44,071 bases of DNA from Hyphomicrobiales bacterium (lineage in GTDB: Bacteria; Pseudomonadota; Alphaproteobacteria; Rhizobiales; Xanthobacteraceae), in contig JAHFPN010000005.1 in the NCBI GenBank assembly GCA_023269635.1, positions 1 through 44,071 of the forward strand, given 5' to 3'. Shown one piece after another: positions 18,304 to 25,439 of the stretch. Each line of letters opens with the position of its first letter. Position 1 is the stretch's first letter. The position numbers were made by a program, and so were the translations under genes. The notes beneath the pieces are model-generated. The model saw nothing but the letters and a program-made list of their open reading frames with translations. It did not search any database and had not been told where the DNA came from.

Positions 18304-19329
18304 ATGAACCTCGCTGAGCTCCACAAGGTCGCGCTCGCCATGGTCGCGCCCGGCAAGGGCATCCTGGCGGCCGACGAGAGCACCGGCACGATCAAAAAGC
18401 GCTTCGAGGCGATCGGGGTCGAGTCCACGGCCGACACCAGGCGCGACTATCGCGAGCTCCTGTTCCGCTCCGCCGACGCCATGCGGCACCACATCTCGGG
18501 CGTGATCCTCTATGACGAGACCATCCGCCAAAGCGCGAAGGACGGCACGCCGCTCGTGAAGATCATCGAGCAGACCGGCGCGCTGCCCGGCATCAAGGTC
18601 GACAAGGGCACCAAGCCGCTTCCGTTTTCGCCCGGCGAAGTGATCACCGAAGGTCTCGACGGCCTGCGCGACCGGCTGATCGAGTACCGCAACCACGGCG
18701 CCAAGTTCGCGAAATGGCGCGCGGTCATCGACATCGGCGCCGGCATCCCGAGCCACGATTGCGTCAATGCCAACGCCCAGGCGCTCGCGCGCTACGCCGC
18801 GCTCTCGGTCGAGGAAGGCATCGTGCCGATCGTGGAGCCGGAAGTGCTCATGGACGGCGACCACGACGCCGAGCGCTGCTACCTGGTCACCGAATGGTTG
18901 CTGAAGTCCGTCTATGAGCAGCTCTATTACGCGCGCGTGCCGCTCGAAGGCACGGTGCTCAAGCCGAACATGGTGGTGTCCGGCAAGAAATGCGCGACGC
19001 GCGCCTCGGTGGAAGAGGTCGCCGAAAAGACGCTGCGCGTGCTGAAGGCTTGCGTGCCGGTCGCGGTGCCCGGCATCGCGTTCCTGTCCGGCGGCCAGTC
19101 GGACGAGGAGGCGACCGCGCACCTCGACGCCATCAACCGCATCGGCGGCGTGCCCTGGAAGCTCACCTTCTCCTATGGCCGCGCGCTGCAGGCGGCGCCG
19201 CAAAAGGCCTGGGCCGGGAGGCCTGAGAACGTCGGCCGGGCGCAGATGGCGTTCACCCATCGCGCGCGCATGAACGGGCTCGCCGCGCTCGGCCAGTGGA
19301 AAGCCGAGCTCGAGAAGAAGGCCGCGTAG
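18304..19329 (+). CDS. Class I fructose-bisphosphate aldolase
   Basis: This is the metal-independent, Schiff-base aldolase. The 341-residue product has GKGILAADESTGTIKKRF near the N-terminus, KFAKWRAVIDIG in the middle, and LEGTVLKPNMVV with the likely Schiff-base Lys220. FLSGGQSDEEATAHL and KLTFSYGRALQ follow. The ATG at 18304 is preceded by AAGGAGG, a strong ribosome site. A class I enzyme beside gap and pgk, rather than the class II form, is common in alphaproteobacteria. Identification is secure. Confidence 0.95.
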   Translation: MNLAELHKVALAMVAPGKGILAADESTGTIKKRFEAIGVESTADTRRDYRELLFRSADAMRHHISGVILYDETIRQSAKDGTPLVKIIEQTGALPGIKVDKGTKPLPFSPGEVITEGLDGLRDRLIEYRNHGAKFAKWRAVIDIGAGIPSHDCVNANAQALARYAALSVEEGIVPIVEPEVLMDGDHDAERCYLVTEWLLKSVYEQLYYARVPLEGTVLKPNMVVSGKKCATRASVEEVAEKTLRVLKACVPVAVPGIAFLSGGQSDEEATAHLDAINRIGGVPWKLTFSYGRALQAAPQKAWAGRPENVGRAQMAFTHRARMNGLAALGQWKAELEKKAA

Positions 19330-19412
19330 GCCGGAAAATTTTTCGGTTCGTCTCGTCGCGTGCTCAGCGTCGGGGCCGCGTATTCGCCCCGATCGTGTGC
19401 GAACGTCGCACC

Positions 19413-20060
19413 ATGAATCGCCGTCCAGAGCCCAAGCCGAAGGCGCGCCTCGTGCTGATCGCGCCGCCCGTCGGCGTTGCGGCCACGCTCGCCCCGGTTC
19501 TCGCCGCCTGCTACCGCGCGGCGGATATCGCCGCGCTGATCCTGCGCTTCGAGCAAACCAGCGAGGCCGAGATCGTGGCACGCACCCGGGTGCTGGCGCC
19601 GCCGGCGCAGGACGCGGGCGCCGCCGCGCTGATCGAGGGCCGCGCCGATCTCGTATTGAAGGCCCGGGCCGACGGCGCCCATGTCACCGGCATCGAGGCG
19701 CTCAAAGCCGCGGTTCCGCTCTTGAAGCCCGACCGCACAATCGGCTGCGGCGGCCTCGTCACCCGCCACGACTCCATGCTCGCGGCCGATGCCGGCGCCG
19801 ACTACGTGATGTTCGGCGAACCGGACGCCGGCGGCAAGCGCCCGGGCTTCGACGCGATCCGCGAGCGCGTGGCCTGGTGGGCCGAGCTGTTCCAGGTGCC
19901 CTGCATCGGCTACGCGGCGACGCTCGCGGAAGCCGGCGAGCTCGCGCGCGCCGGCGCGGATTTCGTCGCGCTCGCGGATTCGATCTGGAACTCGCCGGAA
20001 GGCGTCGGCGCGCTCACCGAGGCCATGACGCGGATCCGCGCGACGGAGCCGGCGCCGTGA
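19413..20060 (+). CDS. ThiE-like TIM-barrel protein, probably not a canonical thiamine phosphate synthase
   Basis: The 215-residue product resembles the ThiE/TenI TIM-barrel family. Its DGAHVTG, TIGCGGLVTRHDSM and ADYVMFGEPD segments line up with the DGVHVGQ, IGVSTH and DYIGVGPVF motifs of ThiE. However, the usual catalytic and phosphate-binding residues are altered: the Q-x-D after DGVH, the Thr-x-Thr-Lys loop, and the AIGGI motif (here CIGYAAT). It overlaps the following Sel1 gene by four bases (GTGA). Database entries often name such proteins thiamine phosphate synthase. I infer a related but possibly different function. Confidence 0.7.
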   Translation: MNRRPEPKPKARLVLIAPPVGVAATLAPVLAACYRAADIAALILRFEQTSEAEIVARTRVLAPPAQDAGAAALIEGRADLVLKARADGAHVTGIEALKAAVPLLKPDRTIGCGGLVTRHDSMLAADAGADYVMFGEPDAGGKRPGFDAIRERVAWWAELFQVPCIGYAATLAEAGELARAGADFVALADSIWNSPEGVGALTEAMTRIRATEPAP

Positions 20061-21004
20061 GCACGCTTCGCCTTGCGCTCGCTATTGCGGCGCTCGTGCT
20101 GGTGACGGGCGGTGTCTCCGCCCAAACGCCAACCATTGCACCCCGCGATGCCGAGCCGGTCGACCACGCCTATGGCGCGTTCCAGCGCGGCGAGTACCTC
20201 ACCGCCTTCGCGGTGGCGACTAAGCGGGCCGCGGAAGCGAACGACGTCGCCGCCATGACCCTGCTCGGCGAGCTCTATGCCAACGGCCTCGGCGTCAAGA
20301 TCGATCCTAAGCGCGCCGCCGAATGGTATCGGCAGGCCGCCGAGCGCGGCGACCCGCAGGCGCTGTTCGCGCTCGGCGTCCTGCATCTCCGCGGCCGCGG
20401 CGTCGCCGCCGACCGCAAGGAAGCGGCGCGGCTGTTCAGCACCGCGGCCAATCTCGGCAACGCCTCGGCGGCCTACAATCTCGCGGTGCTCTACATCGAG
20501 GGCGAGGTATTCCCGCAAGACTACACGTCCGCCGCGCGCCTGTTCCGCGCCGCCGCCGAGCGCGATCTCGCCGACGCCCAACATGCGCTCGCGCTGCTCT
20601 ACAAGGACGGCCGCGGCGTCGAGCAAAATCCGGCCGAGGCCGCGCGCTGGCTCGGCCGCGCCGCCCTGCTCGGGCACGTCCCGGCCATGGTCGAATTGGC
20701 GATCGCGCTGTTCAACGGGGCGGGCGTCGTCAAGGACGACGCGCGCGCCGCCGCGCTGTTCCGCCGCGCCGCGCTGAGCGGCAATCCGGTGGCGCAAAAC
20801 CGGCTGGCGCGGCTGCTCGCGGCCGGCCGCGGTGTCACCCAAGACGCGATCCAGGCCGGCGCCTGGCATCTCCTGGCGCGCGCCGCCGGCATCTCCGATC
20901 CCTGGCTCGACCAGATGCTCGCCGCGCTCCCCGAGGCCGACCGCGCCGCGGCCGAGCGACGCGCGCAGGCCTGGCGCGCGGGTCAAACGGCGCCGCGCAC
21001 TTGA
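20057..21004 (+). CDS. Secreted Sel1-like repeat protein
   Basis: The 315-residue product has a signal peptide (STLRLALAIAALVLVTGGVS, cleavage near SAQ). About six Sel1-like repeats follow (about 60-280), such as AMTLLGELYANGLGVK, ALFALGVLHLRGRGVA and ALALLYKDGRGVE. Such alpha-solenoids mediate protein contacts in the periplasm. The start is GTG at 20057, overlapping the stop of the ThiE-like gene, so the two are coupled. Partner and role are unknown. Confidence 0.88.
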   Translation: MSTLRLALAIAALVLVTGGVSAQTPTIAPRDAEPVDHAYGAFQRGEYLTAFAVATKRAAEANDVAAMTLLGELYANGLGVKIDPKRAAEWYRQAAERGDPQALFALGVLHLRGRGVAADRKEAARLFSTAANLGNASAAYNLAVLYIEGEVFPQDYTSAARLFRAAAERDLADAQHALALLYKDGRGVEQNPAEAARWLGRAALLGHVPAMVELAIALFNGAGVVKDDARAAALFRRAALSGNPVAQNRLARLLAAGRGVTQDAIQAGAWHLLARAAGISDPWLDQMLAALPEADRAAAERRAQAWRAGQTAPRT

Positions 21005-21059
21005 CGCTGCAAGGTGCGGCTTCTACGAGAGCGCGCGACGCGCTTAGGAACCGCCTTGC

Positions 21060-21623
21060 ATGAAAATCAACGGCAACGAAATCCGGCCCGGCATGATGAT
21101 CGAGCACGACGGCGGACTCTGGATCGCGGTCAAGGCGATGGCGGTGAAGCCGGGCAAGGGCCCGGCCTACAACCAGGTCGAGCTCAAGAACATCATCGAC
21201 GGACGCAAGCTCAACAACCGCTTCGGCTCCGACGAGCGGGTCGAGCGCATCCGGCTCGAGCAGAAGGACTTCCAGTTCCTCTACCGGCAGGACGACATGC
21301 TGGTGTTCATGGACTCGGACAACTACGAGCAGATCGAGCTGCCCGAGGAATTCGTCGGCGAGCGCGCCGCCTTCCTGCAGGACGGGATGAAGGTCACGCT
21401 CGACATGCACGGAGAGCGCCCCATCGGCATCAAGCTGCCGGACCAGGTGGTGCTCAAGATCGTGGAAGCGGACGCGGTGGTGAAGGGGCAGACCGCGGCC
21501 TCGTCCTACAAGCCGGCGAAGCTCGAAAACGGCTTGCGCATCCTGGTGCCGCCCTTTGTCTCGGCGGGTGAGAAAATCGTCGTCAACACCAACGAGATCA
21601 CCTACGTGCGGCGGGCGGAATAA
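21060..21623 (+). CDS. efp: Translation elongation factor P
   Basis: EF-P enters the ribosomal E site and relieves stalling at polyproline stretches. The 187-residue product has the three OB-like domains of the family: [15 protein letters not shown] (tip loop with Lys33, the residue normally beta-lysylated), then [20 protein letters not shown] and the C-terminal signature. The ATG at 21060 gives the normal length. No modification gene (epmA/epmB) is in the window. It is followed by a long palindromic element. Identification is secure. Confidence 0.97.
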   Translation: MKINGNEIRPGMMIEHDGGLWIAVKAMAVKPGKGPAYNQVELKNIIDGRKLNNRFGSDERVERIRLEQKDFQFLYRQDDMLVFMDSDNYEQIELPEEFVGERAAFLQDGMKVTLDMHGERPIGIKLPDQVVLKIVEADAVVKGQTAASSYKPAKLENGLRILVPPFVSAGEKIVVNTNEITYVRRAE

Positions 21624-21624
21624 T

Positions 21625-21771
21625 TCCCTCTCCCCTTGTGGGAGAGGGTGCCGAGCGAGCGAAAGCGAGCGAGGCGGGTGAGGGGTACAACTCGCGCCCG
21701 CCGTCGTATTCACCCCTCACCCGGCCTCGGGCTTGCGCCCTCGGCCACCCTCTCCCACAAGGGGAGAGGGA
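21625..21771. repeat. palindromic intergenic element, family A, with perfect 26-bp arms
   Basis: Arms at 21625-21650 and 21746-21771 are perfect reverse complements over 26 bases. Inside lie further inverted pieces, GGGTGAGGGGT and ACCCCTCACCC. It fills the gap between efp and the suhB-like gene and its right end runs into that gene's ribosome-binding region (GGGAAGGA). Relatives are at 9503-9632 and 40597-40731. Confidence 0.85.
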
Positions 21772-21780
21772 AGGAATGTC

Positions 21781-22569
21781 ATGCTCCGCTCTCCGATCAT
21801 CAGCGTCATGATCGCCGCCGCGCGCAAGGCGTCGCGCGCGCTGATCCGCGATTTCGGCGAGGTGGAGCATCTGCAGGTCTCGGTCAAGGGCCCCGGCAAT
21901 TTCGTCACCGCCGCGGACCGGCGCGCGGAGGAAATCCTGCACCGCGAGCTCGCCAAGGCGCGGCCCGCTTTCGGGTTCCTCATGGAGGAGGGCGGCCGCA
22001 TTGCGGGCAGCGATCCCTCGCACGAGTGGATGATCGATCCCTTGGACGGCACCACCAATTTCCTGCACGGCATTCCGCTGTTCGCGATCTCGATCGCGCT
22101 GGTCAAGGACGGCGTGCCGATCGCCGGCGTCGTCTTCAATCCGATCAGCGACGAGCTTTACGTCGCGGAAAAGGGCCGCGGCGCGTTCGTGAACGAGCGG
22201 CGCTTGCGCGTCGCCGCGCGGCGCGAGCTTGCCGACTGCGTCGTCTGCTGCGGCATTCCCCATTCGGGGCGCGGCGACCCGGCCCGCTTCCGCGCCGAGC
22301 TCGCCGCGGTGCAGAACCAAGTCGCCGGCGTGCGCCGCACCGGCGCCGCCGCGCTCGACCTCGCCTGGATCGCGAGCGGACGCTTCGACGGTTTTTGGGA
22401 ACGCGGGCTCTCGCCCTGGGACCTCGCCGCCGGCATGGTGCTGATCCGCGAGGCCGGCGGCTTCGTCACCGATCTCGACGGCAGCGACGACCTGTTCGGC
22501 AAGGGCTCGGTCTGCGCCGGGAACGAGTTGATTCAGAAGCAGCTTCTCGCCGTCCTGCAGGGCGCCTGA
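21781..22569 (+). CDS. suhB: Inositol monophosphatase family protein (SuhB-like)
   Basis: This Mg-dependent phosphatase family includes inositol monophosphatase and SuhB, which also helps rRNA antitermination. The 262-residue product starts MLRSPIISVMIAAARKASRA. It has the metal-site signature DPLDGTTNFLHGIP (about residue 85-98) and the C-terminal WDLAAGMVLIREAGG. Its ribosome site GGGAAGGA abuts a palindromic repeat. In vivo substrate is unknown. Family call is secure; the symbol follows usual naming. Confidence 0.92.
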   Translation: MLRSPIISVMIAAARKASRALIRDFGEVEHLQVSVKGPGNFVTAADRRAEEILHRELAKARPAFGFLMEEGGRIAGSDPSHEWMIDPLDGTTNFLHGIPLFAISIALVKDGVPIAGVVFNPISDELYVAEKGRGAFVNERRLRVAARRELADCVVCCGIPHSGRGDPARFRAELAAVQNQVAGVRRTGAAALDLAWIASGRFDGFWERGLSPWDLAAGMVLIREAGGFVTDLDGSDDLFGKGSVCAGNELIQKQLLAVLQGA

Positions 22570-22653
22570 GCCGCCGCGATTTCGTCGCTAGCCCAAGCCA
22601 TTTTCTTTCGGTTCGCCTATGCCATAGTCGGCGGACGGATTCGGATTGACCGC

Positions 22654-23868
22654 ATGGCGCGGGACGTCGACCCCTACGCGAAGGTTTCCTCGCCGCGGAT
22701 CTTCTTGGCCCGCATGGCGGTGTTCCTGATCCTCTGCGCGCTGCTCGCCTTCCTGCTCTATCGCCAGATCTGGGCCGCCTTCCTCGCCAATCCGGGACTG
22801 AACGGCCTGATCGTCGGCGTGCTCGTGGTCGGCATCCTGCTTTCGTTCCGGCAGGTGCTGCGGCTGTTCCCCGAGATCGCGTGGGTGAACAGCTTTCGGC
22901 TGGCCGATCCCGGGCTCGCGGTGGCGCGGCCGCCGGTGCTGCTGGCGCCCATGGCGGCGATCCTCGGCGACCGCGTCGGCCGCATGTCGATGTCGCAGAC
23001 CACCATGCGCGGGATTCTCGATTCGATCGGCACCCGCCTCGACGAGGCGCACGACATGGCGCGCTATCTCACCGGCCTGCTCGTGTTCCTCGGGCTGCTC
23101 GGCACTTTCTGGGGCCTGTTGGAGACCATCGGCTCGATCGGCAAGGTGATCCAATCGCTCGAGGTCGGGCGCGACGCCGGCGCGATCTTCGAGGACCTGA
23201 AAAGCGGGCTGGCGGCGCCGCTCGGCGGCATGGGCATCGCCTTCTCCTCCTCGCTGTTCGGGCTCGCGGGCTCGCTGGTCCTGGGCTTTCTCGACCTGCA
23301 GGCAAACCAGGCACAGAACCGCTTCTACACGGATCTGGAGGATTGGCTCTCGACCACGGTGCGCGACCTCGGCGTGGCCGAGGGCCAGCCCGCGGTCGCC
23401 GGCGCGCCGGCGTTTCCCGCCCCCGCGCTCATCAAGGCGATCGAGCGGCTGAAAGAGTCGATCGACCAGGCCGCGGACGAACGCGCGCGCGAGACGCGCG
23501 TCACCGCCGGCGCGGTTCCGGCCTATTCAGTGGCGCCGGGAGCGCCGTTCCCGGTCGAGGAATTGATGGGCGTGATCGAGCGGCTCGAGCGCTCGGTGCG
23601 GCCGATTTCGGCGCTCGCCGCTTTTCCGGCCGAGGAATTCGCCGCCGCCGCCGAACGCCTCGAACACGCGATCCGCGAGGCCGGCTCCCAGCGCGCGACC
23701 CAAGCCATGGTCAATCTCGCCGAGAGCCTGCAGAACCTCGTCAACCACATGCGCACCGAGCAGCAAATGATCCGCGACTGGGCCGAGGCGCAGGCCGCGA
23801 AGCAGGATGAGATCCGCGGCCTATTGGAGCGGATCGCGCGCAACTCGACCGACGCCGGGAGGACGTGA
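22654..23868 (+). CDS. MotA/TolQ/ExbB-like channel protein with coiled-coil tail
   Basis: The 404-residue product has two N-terminal membrane segments (about 18-38 and 48-65) and a MotA_ExbB-like core: LTGLLVFLGLLGTFWGLLET (about 140-160) and GGMGIAFSSSLFGLAGSLVLGF. A tail of about 170 residues is rich in amphipathic helices (KAIERLKESIDQAADERA, MGVIERLERSVRP, ERLEHAIREAG). It starts one base before the OmpA/MotB-like gene's own ribosome site and is cotranscribed with it. By analogy with MotAB and TolQR it would form a proton- or sodium-driven channel. It is clearly different from the TolQ at 4110. What it powers is unknown. Confidence 0.82.
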   Translation: MARDVDPYAKVSSPRIFLARMAVFLILCALLAFLLYRQIWAAFLANPGLNGLIVGVLVVGILLSFRQVLRLFPEIAWVNSFRLADPGLAVARPPVLLAPMAAILGDRVGRMSMSQTTMRGILDSIGTRLDEAHDMARYLTGLLVFLGLLGTFWGLLETIGSIGKVIQSLEVGRDAGAIFEDLKSGLAAPLGGMGIAFSSSLFGLAGSLVLGFLDLQANQAQNRFYTDLEDWLSTTVRDLGVAEGQPAVAGAPAFPAPALIKAIERLKESIDQAADERARETRVTAGAVPAYSVAPGAPFPVEELMGVIERLERSVRPISALAAFPAEEFAAAAERLEHAIREAGSQRATQAMVNLAESLQNLVNHMRTEQQMIRDWAEAQAAKQDEIRGLLERIARNSTDAGRT

Positions 23869-23869
23869 C

Positions 23870-24871
23870 ATGGCGATCGGACGCGCCGGCCGGCGCGACC
23901 TAGGCATGAATTATTGGCCCGGATTCGTCGATGCGCTTTCCACACTGCTTCTGGCCTTCATCTTCCTGCTTTCGGTATTCATGCTGGCGCAGTTCTTCCT
24001 GACGCAAGAGATCACCGGCAAGGAGAACGTGCTCACGCGACTCACCGCGCAGATCCGCCAGCTTTCGGACCTGCTCTCGCTCGAGCGCGCGAACACGACC
24101 TCGCTCGAGGACCAGCTCGCGGCGCTGCGCGCGAACCTGCGCGCGGCCGAGACCGAGCGCGACCGGCTGCGCGGGCCCGGCACCAGCACCGAGGCCGGCG
24201 CGCTCGCTACCGATCTCGCCAATGAGCGCAAGCTCAATGAGCAGCAGGTGTCGCAGATCACGCTCCTGAACCAGCAGATCGCGGCGCTGCGCCGGCAACT
24301 GGCCGCGATCGAGGAGGCGCTGGAAGTTTCCGAGAAGCGCGACAAGGAGGCCCAAGCCAGGATCGCCGACCTCGGCCGGCGGCTGAACGTGGCGCTGGCG
24401 CAGCGGGTGCAGGAGCTGCAACGCTACCGCTCGGAATTCTTCGGGCGGCTGCGCGAGATCCTCGGCAACCGGCCCGAGATCCGCATCGTCGGCGACCGCT
24501 TCGTGCTCCAGTCCGAGGTGTTCTTCGACCGCGGCTCGGCGGCGCTGCGGTCCGAGGCGCGGCCCGAGCTCGACAAGATCGCGACCGCGCTGCTCGACCT
24601 CGAGAGCAGGATTCCGGCCGACATCGCCTGGGTCTTGCGCATCGACGGCCATACCGACGTGCGGCCGATCGCCACCGCGCAATTTCCGTCCAACTGGGAG
24701 CTTTCCTCGGCGCGCGCGATCTCGGTGGTGCAGTACCTGATCGGCCGGGGCGTGAAGCCCGAGCACCTGGTGGCCGCCGGCTTCGGCGAATTTCAGCCGA
24801 TCGATCCGGCCGCGACCGAGGAAGCCTATTCCCGCAACCGCCGCATCGAGCTGAAGCTGACCGAGCGGTGA
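23870..24871 (+). CDS. MotB/OmpA-like peptidoglycan-binding partner
   Basis: The 333-residue product has one N-terminal membrane segment (about 15-40) carrying the motif MNYWPGFVDALSTLLLAFIF, with the likely ion-carrying Asp, as in MotB/TolR. A long coiled coil follows (about 50-200; LRANLRAAETERDRLRG, LNQQIAALRRQLAAIEEAL). The C-terminal OmpA domain contains IDGHTDVRPI and YSRNRRIELKLTER. GGGAGGAC precedes the ATG at 23870. It would anchor the upstream channel protein to the cell wall. Related gene pairs occur in many Rhizobiales, but I know of no assigned function. Confidence 0.85.
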   Translation: MAIGRAGRRDLGMNYWPGFVDALSTLLLAFIFLLSVFMLAQFFLTQEITGKENVLTRLTAQIRQLSDLLSLERANTTSLEDQLAALRANLRAAETERDRLRGPGTSTEAGALATDLANERKLNEQQVSQITLLNQQIAALRRQLAAIEEALEVSEKRDKEAQARIADLGRRLNVALAQRVQELQRYRSEFFGRLREILGNRPEIRIVGDRFVLQSEVFFDRGSAALRSEARPELDKIATALLDLESRIPADIAWVLRIDGHTDVRPIATAQFPSNWELSSARAISVVQYLIGRGVKPEHLVAAGFGEFQPIDPAATEEAYSRNRRIELKLTER

Positions 24872-25329
24872 GCGCGCTCATTCTTCGCGATTACCGGGAC
24901 ACGGATTGCGAGGCGACGATCGAGCTTTGGTGGCGCGCCTGGGACGCCACGTTCCCGGACATCGACTTTTCCGCGCGGCTCCCCTGGTGGCGCGAGCGCT
25001 GGACGCGCGAGCTGGTGCCGAACAACACGATCCGCGTCGCGGAAGCCGGTAGCCGACTCATCGGCTTCGTCGTCATCGATCCGCGTTCCGGCTATCTCGA
25101 TCAGCTCGCGATCGAGCCCGAATCCTGGGGCCAGGGCGCAGCGGACGCCTTGCTCGATGAAGCCAAGCGCCTTTCGCCCGCGGGCGTTACGCTCGACGTG
25201 AACCAGGACAACGGACGCGCCATCCGCTTCTACGAGCGCGCCGCTTTCGTGCGCGCGGGCGAAGGGATCAACCCCCTCTCCGGCCGGCCGATCTGGCGGT
25301 ACGAGTGGAAGCCGAGCGCTTACTCGTAG
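24868..25329 (+). CDS. GNAT-family N-acetyltransferase
   Basis: The 153-residue product has the GNAT fold: RDYRDTDCEATIELWWRAWD at the N-terminus, a central VVIDPRSGYLDQLAIEPESW, then the acetyl-CoA loop WGQGAADALLDEA (Q/RxxGxG/A type), and NGRAIRFYERAAFVRAG near the end. The start is GTG at 24868, overlapping the previous stop by four bases, so it is coupled to the channel pair. Acceptor is unknown. A palindromic repeat begins inside its stop region. Confidence 0.88.
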   Translation: MSALILRDYRDTDCEATIELWWRAWDATFPDIDFSARLPWWRERWTRELVPNNTIRVAEAGSRLIGFVVIDPRSGYLDQLAIEPESWGQGAADALLDEAKRLSPAGVTLDVNQDNGRAIRFYERAAFVRAGEGINPLSGRPIWRYEWKPSAYS

Positions 25330-25394
25330 GGTGGGCAAAGGCGCAATCGCGCATCGCTATTTGCGAAGCCAGCGATCGCCTTTGCCCGCCCTAC
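25326..25394. repeat. palindromic intergenic element, family D
   Basis: GTAGGGTGGGCAAAGGCG (25326-25343) and CGCCTTTGCCCGCCCTAC (25377-25394) are near-perfect reverse complements. The left end overlaps the GNAT stop codon. It lies between convergent genes and could terminate both. A related element is at 43375-43444. Confidence 0.8.
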
Positions 25395-25401
25395 AGCGCT
25401 C

Positions 25402-25421
25402 GCGCGGACAGTTGTCCGCGC
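25402..25421 (-). terminator. perfect stem-loop after the ABC exporter gene
   Basis: GCGCGGACA and TGTCCGCGC flank the dinucleotide GT, 18 bases beyond the ABC exporter's stop. There is no T tract, so a Rho-independent function is not certain. Confidence 0.35.
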
Positions 25422-25439
25422 TCGCCCGGGGAACGAGCC

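Noticed and set aside
19330-19412. Thiamine (TPP) riboswitch before the ThiE-like gene
   Set aside because: The short gap lacks the conserved CUGAGA and related THI-box elements.
22654-24871. Zorya-type defence system (ZorAB)
   Set aside because: The MotA-like and OmpA-like pair resembles ZorAB in outline, but no ZorC/D/E gene follows, the tail is shorter and the setting is housekeeping genes.
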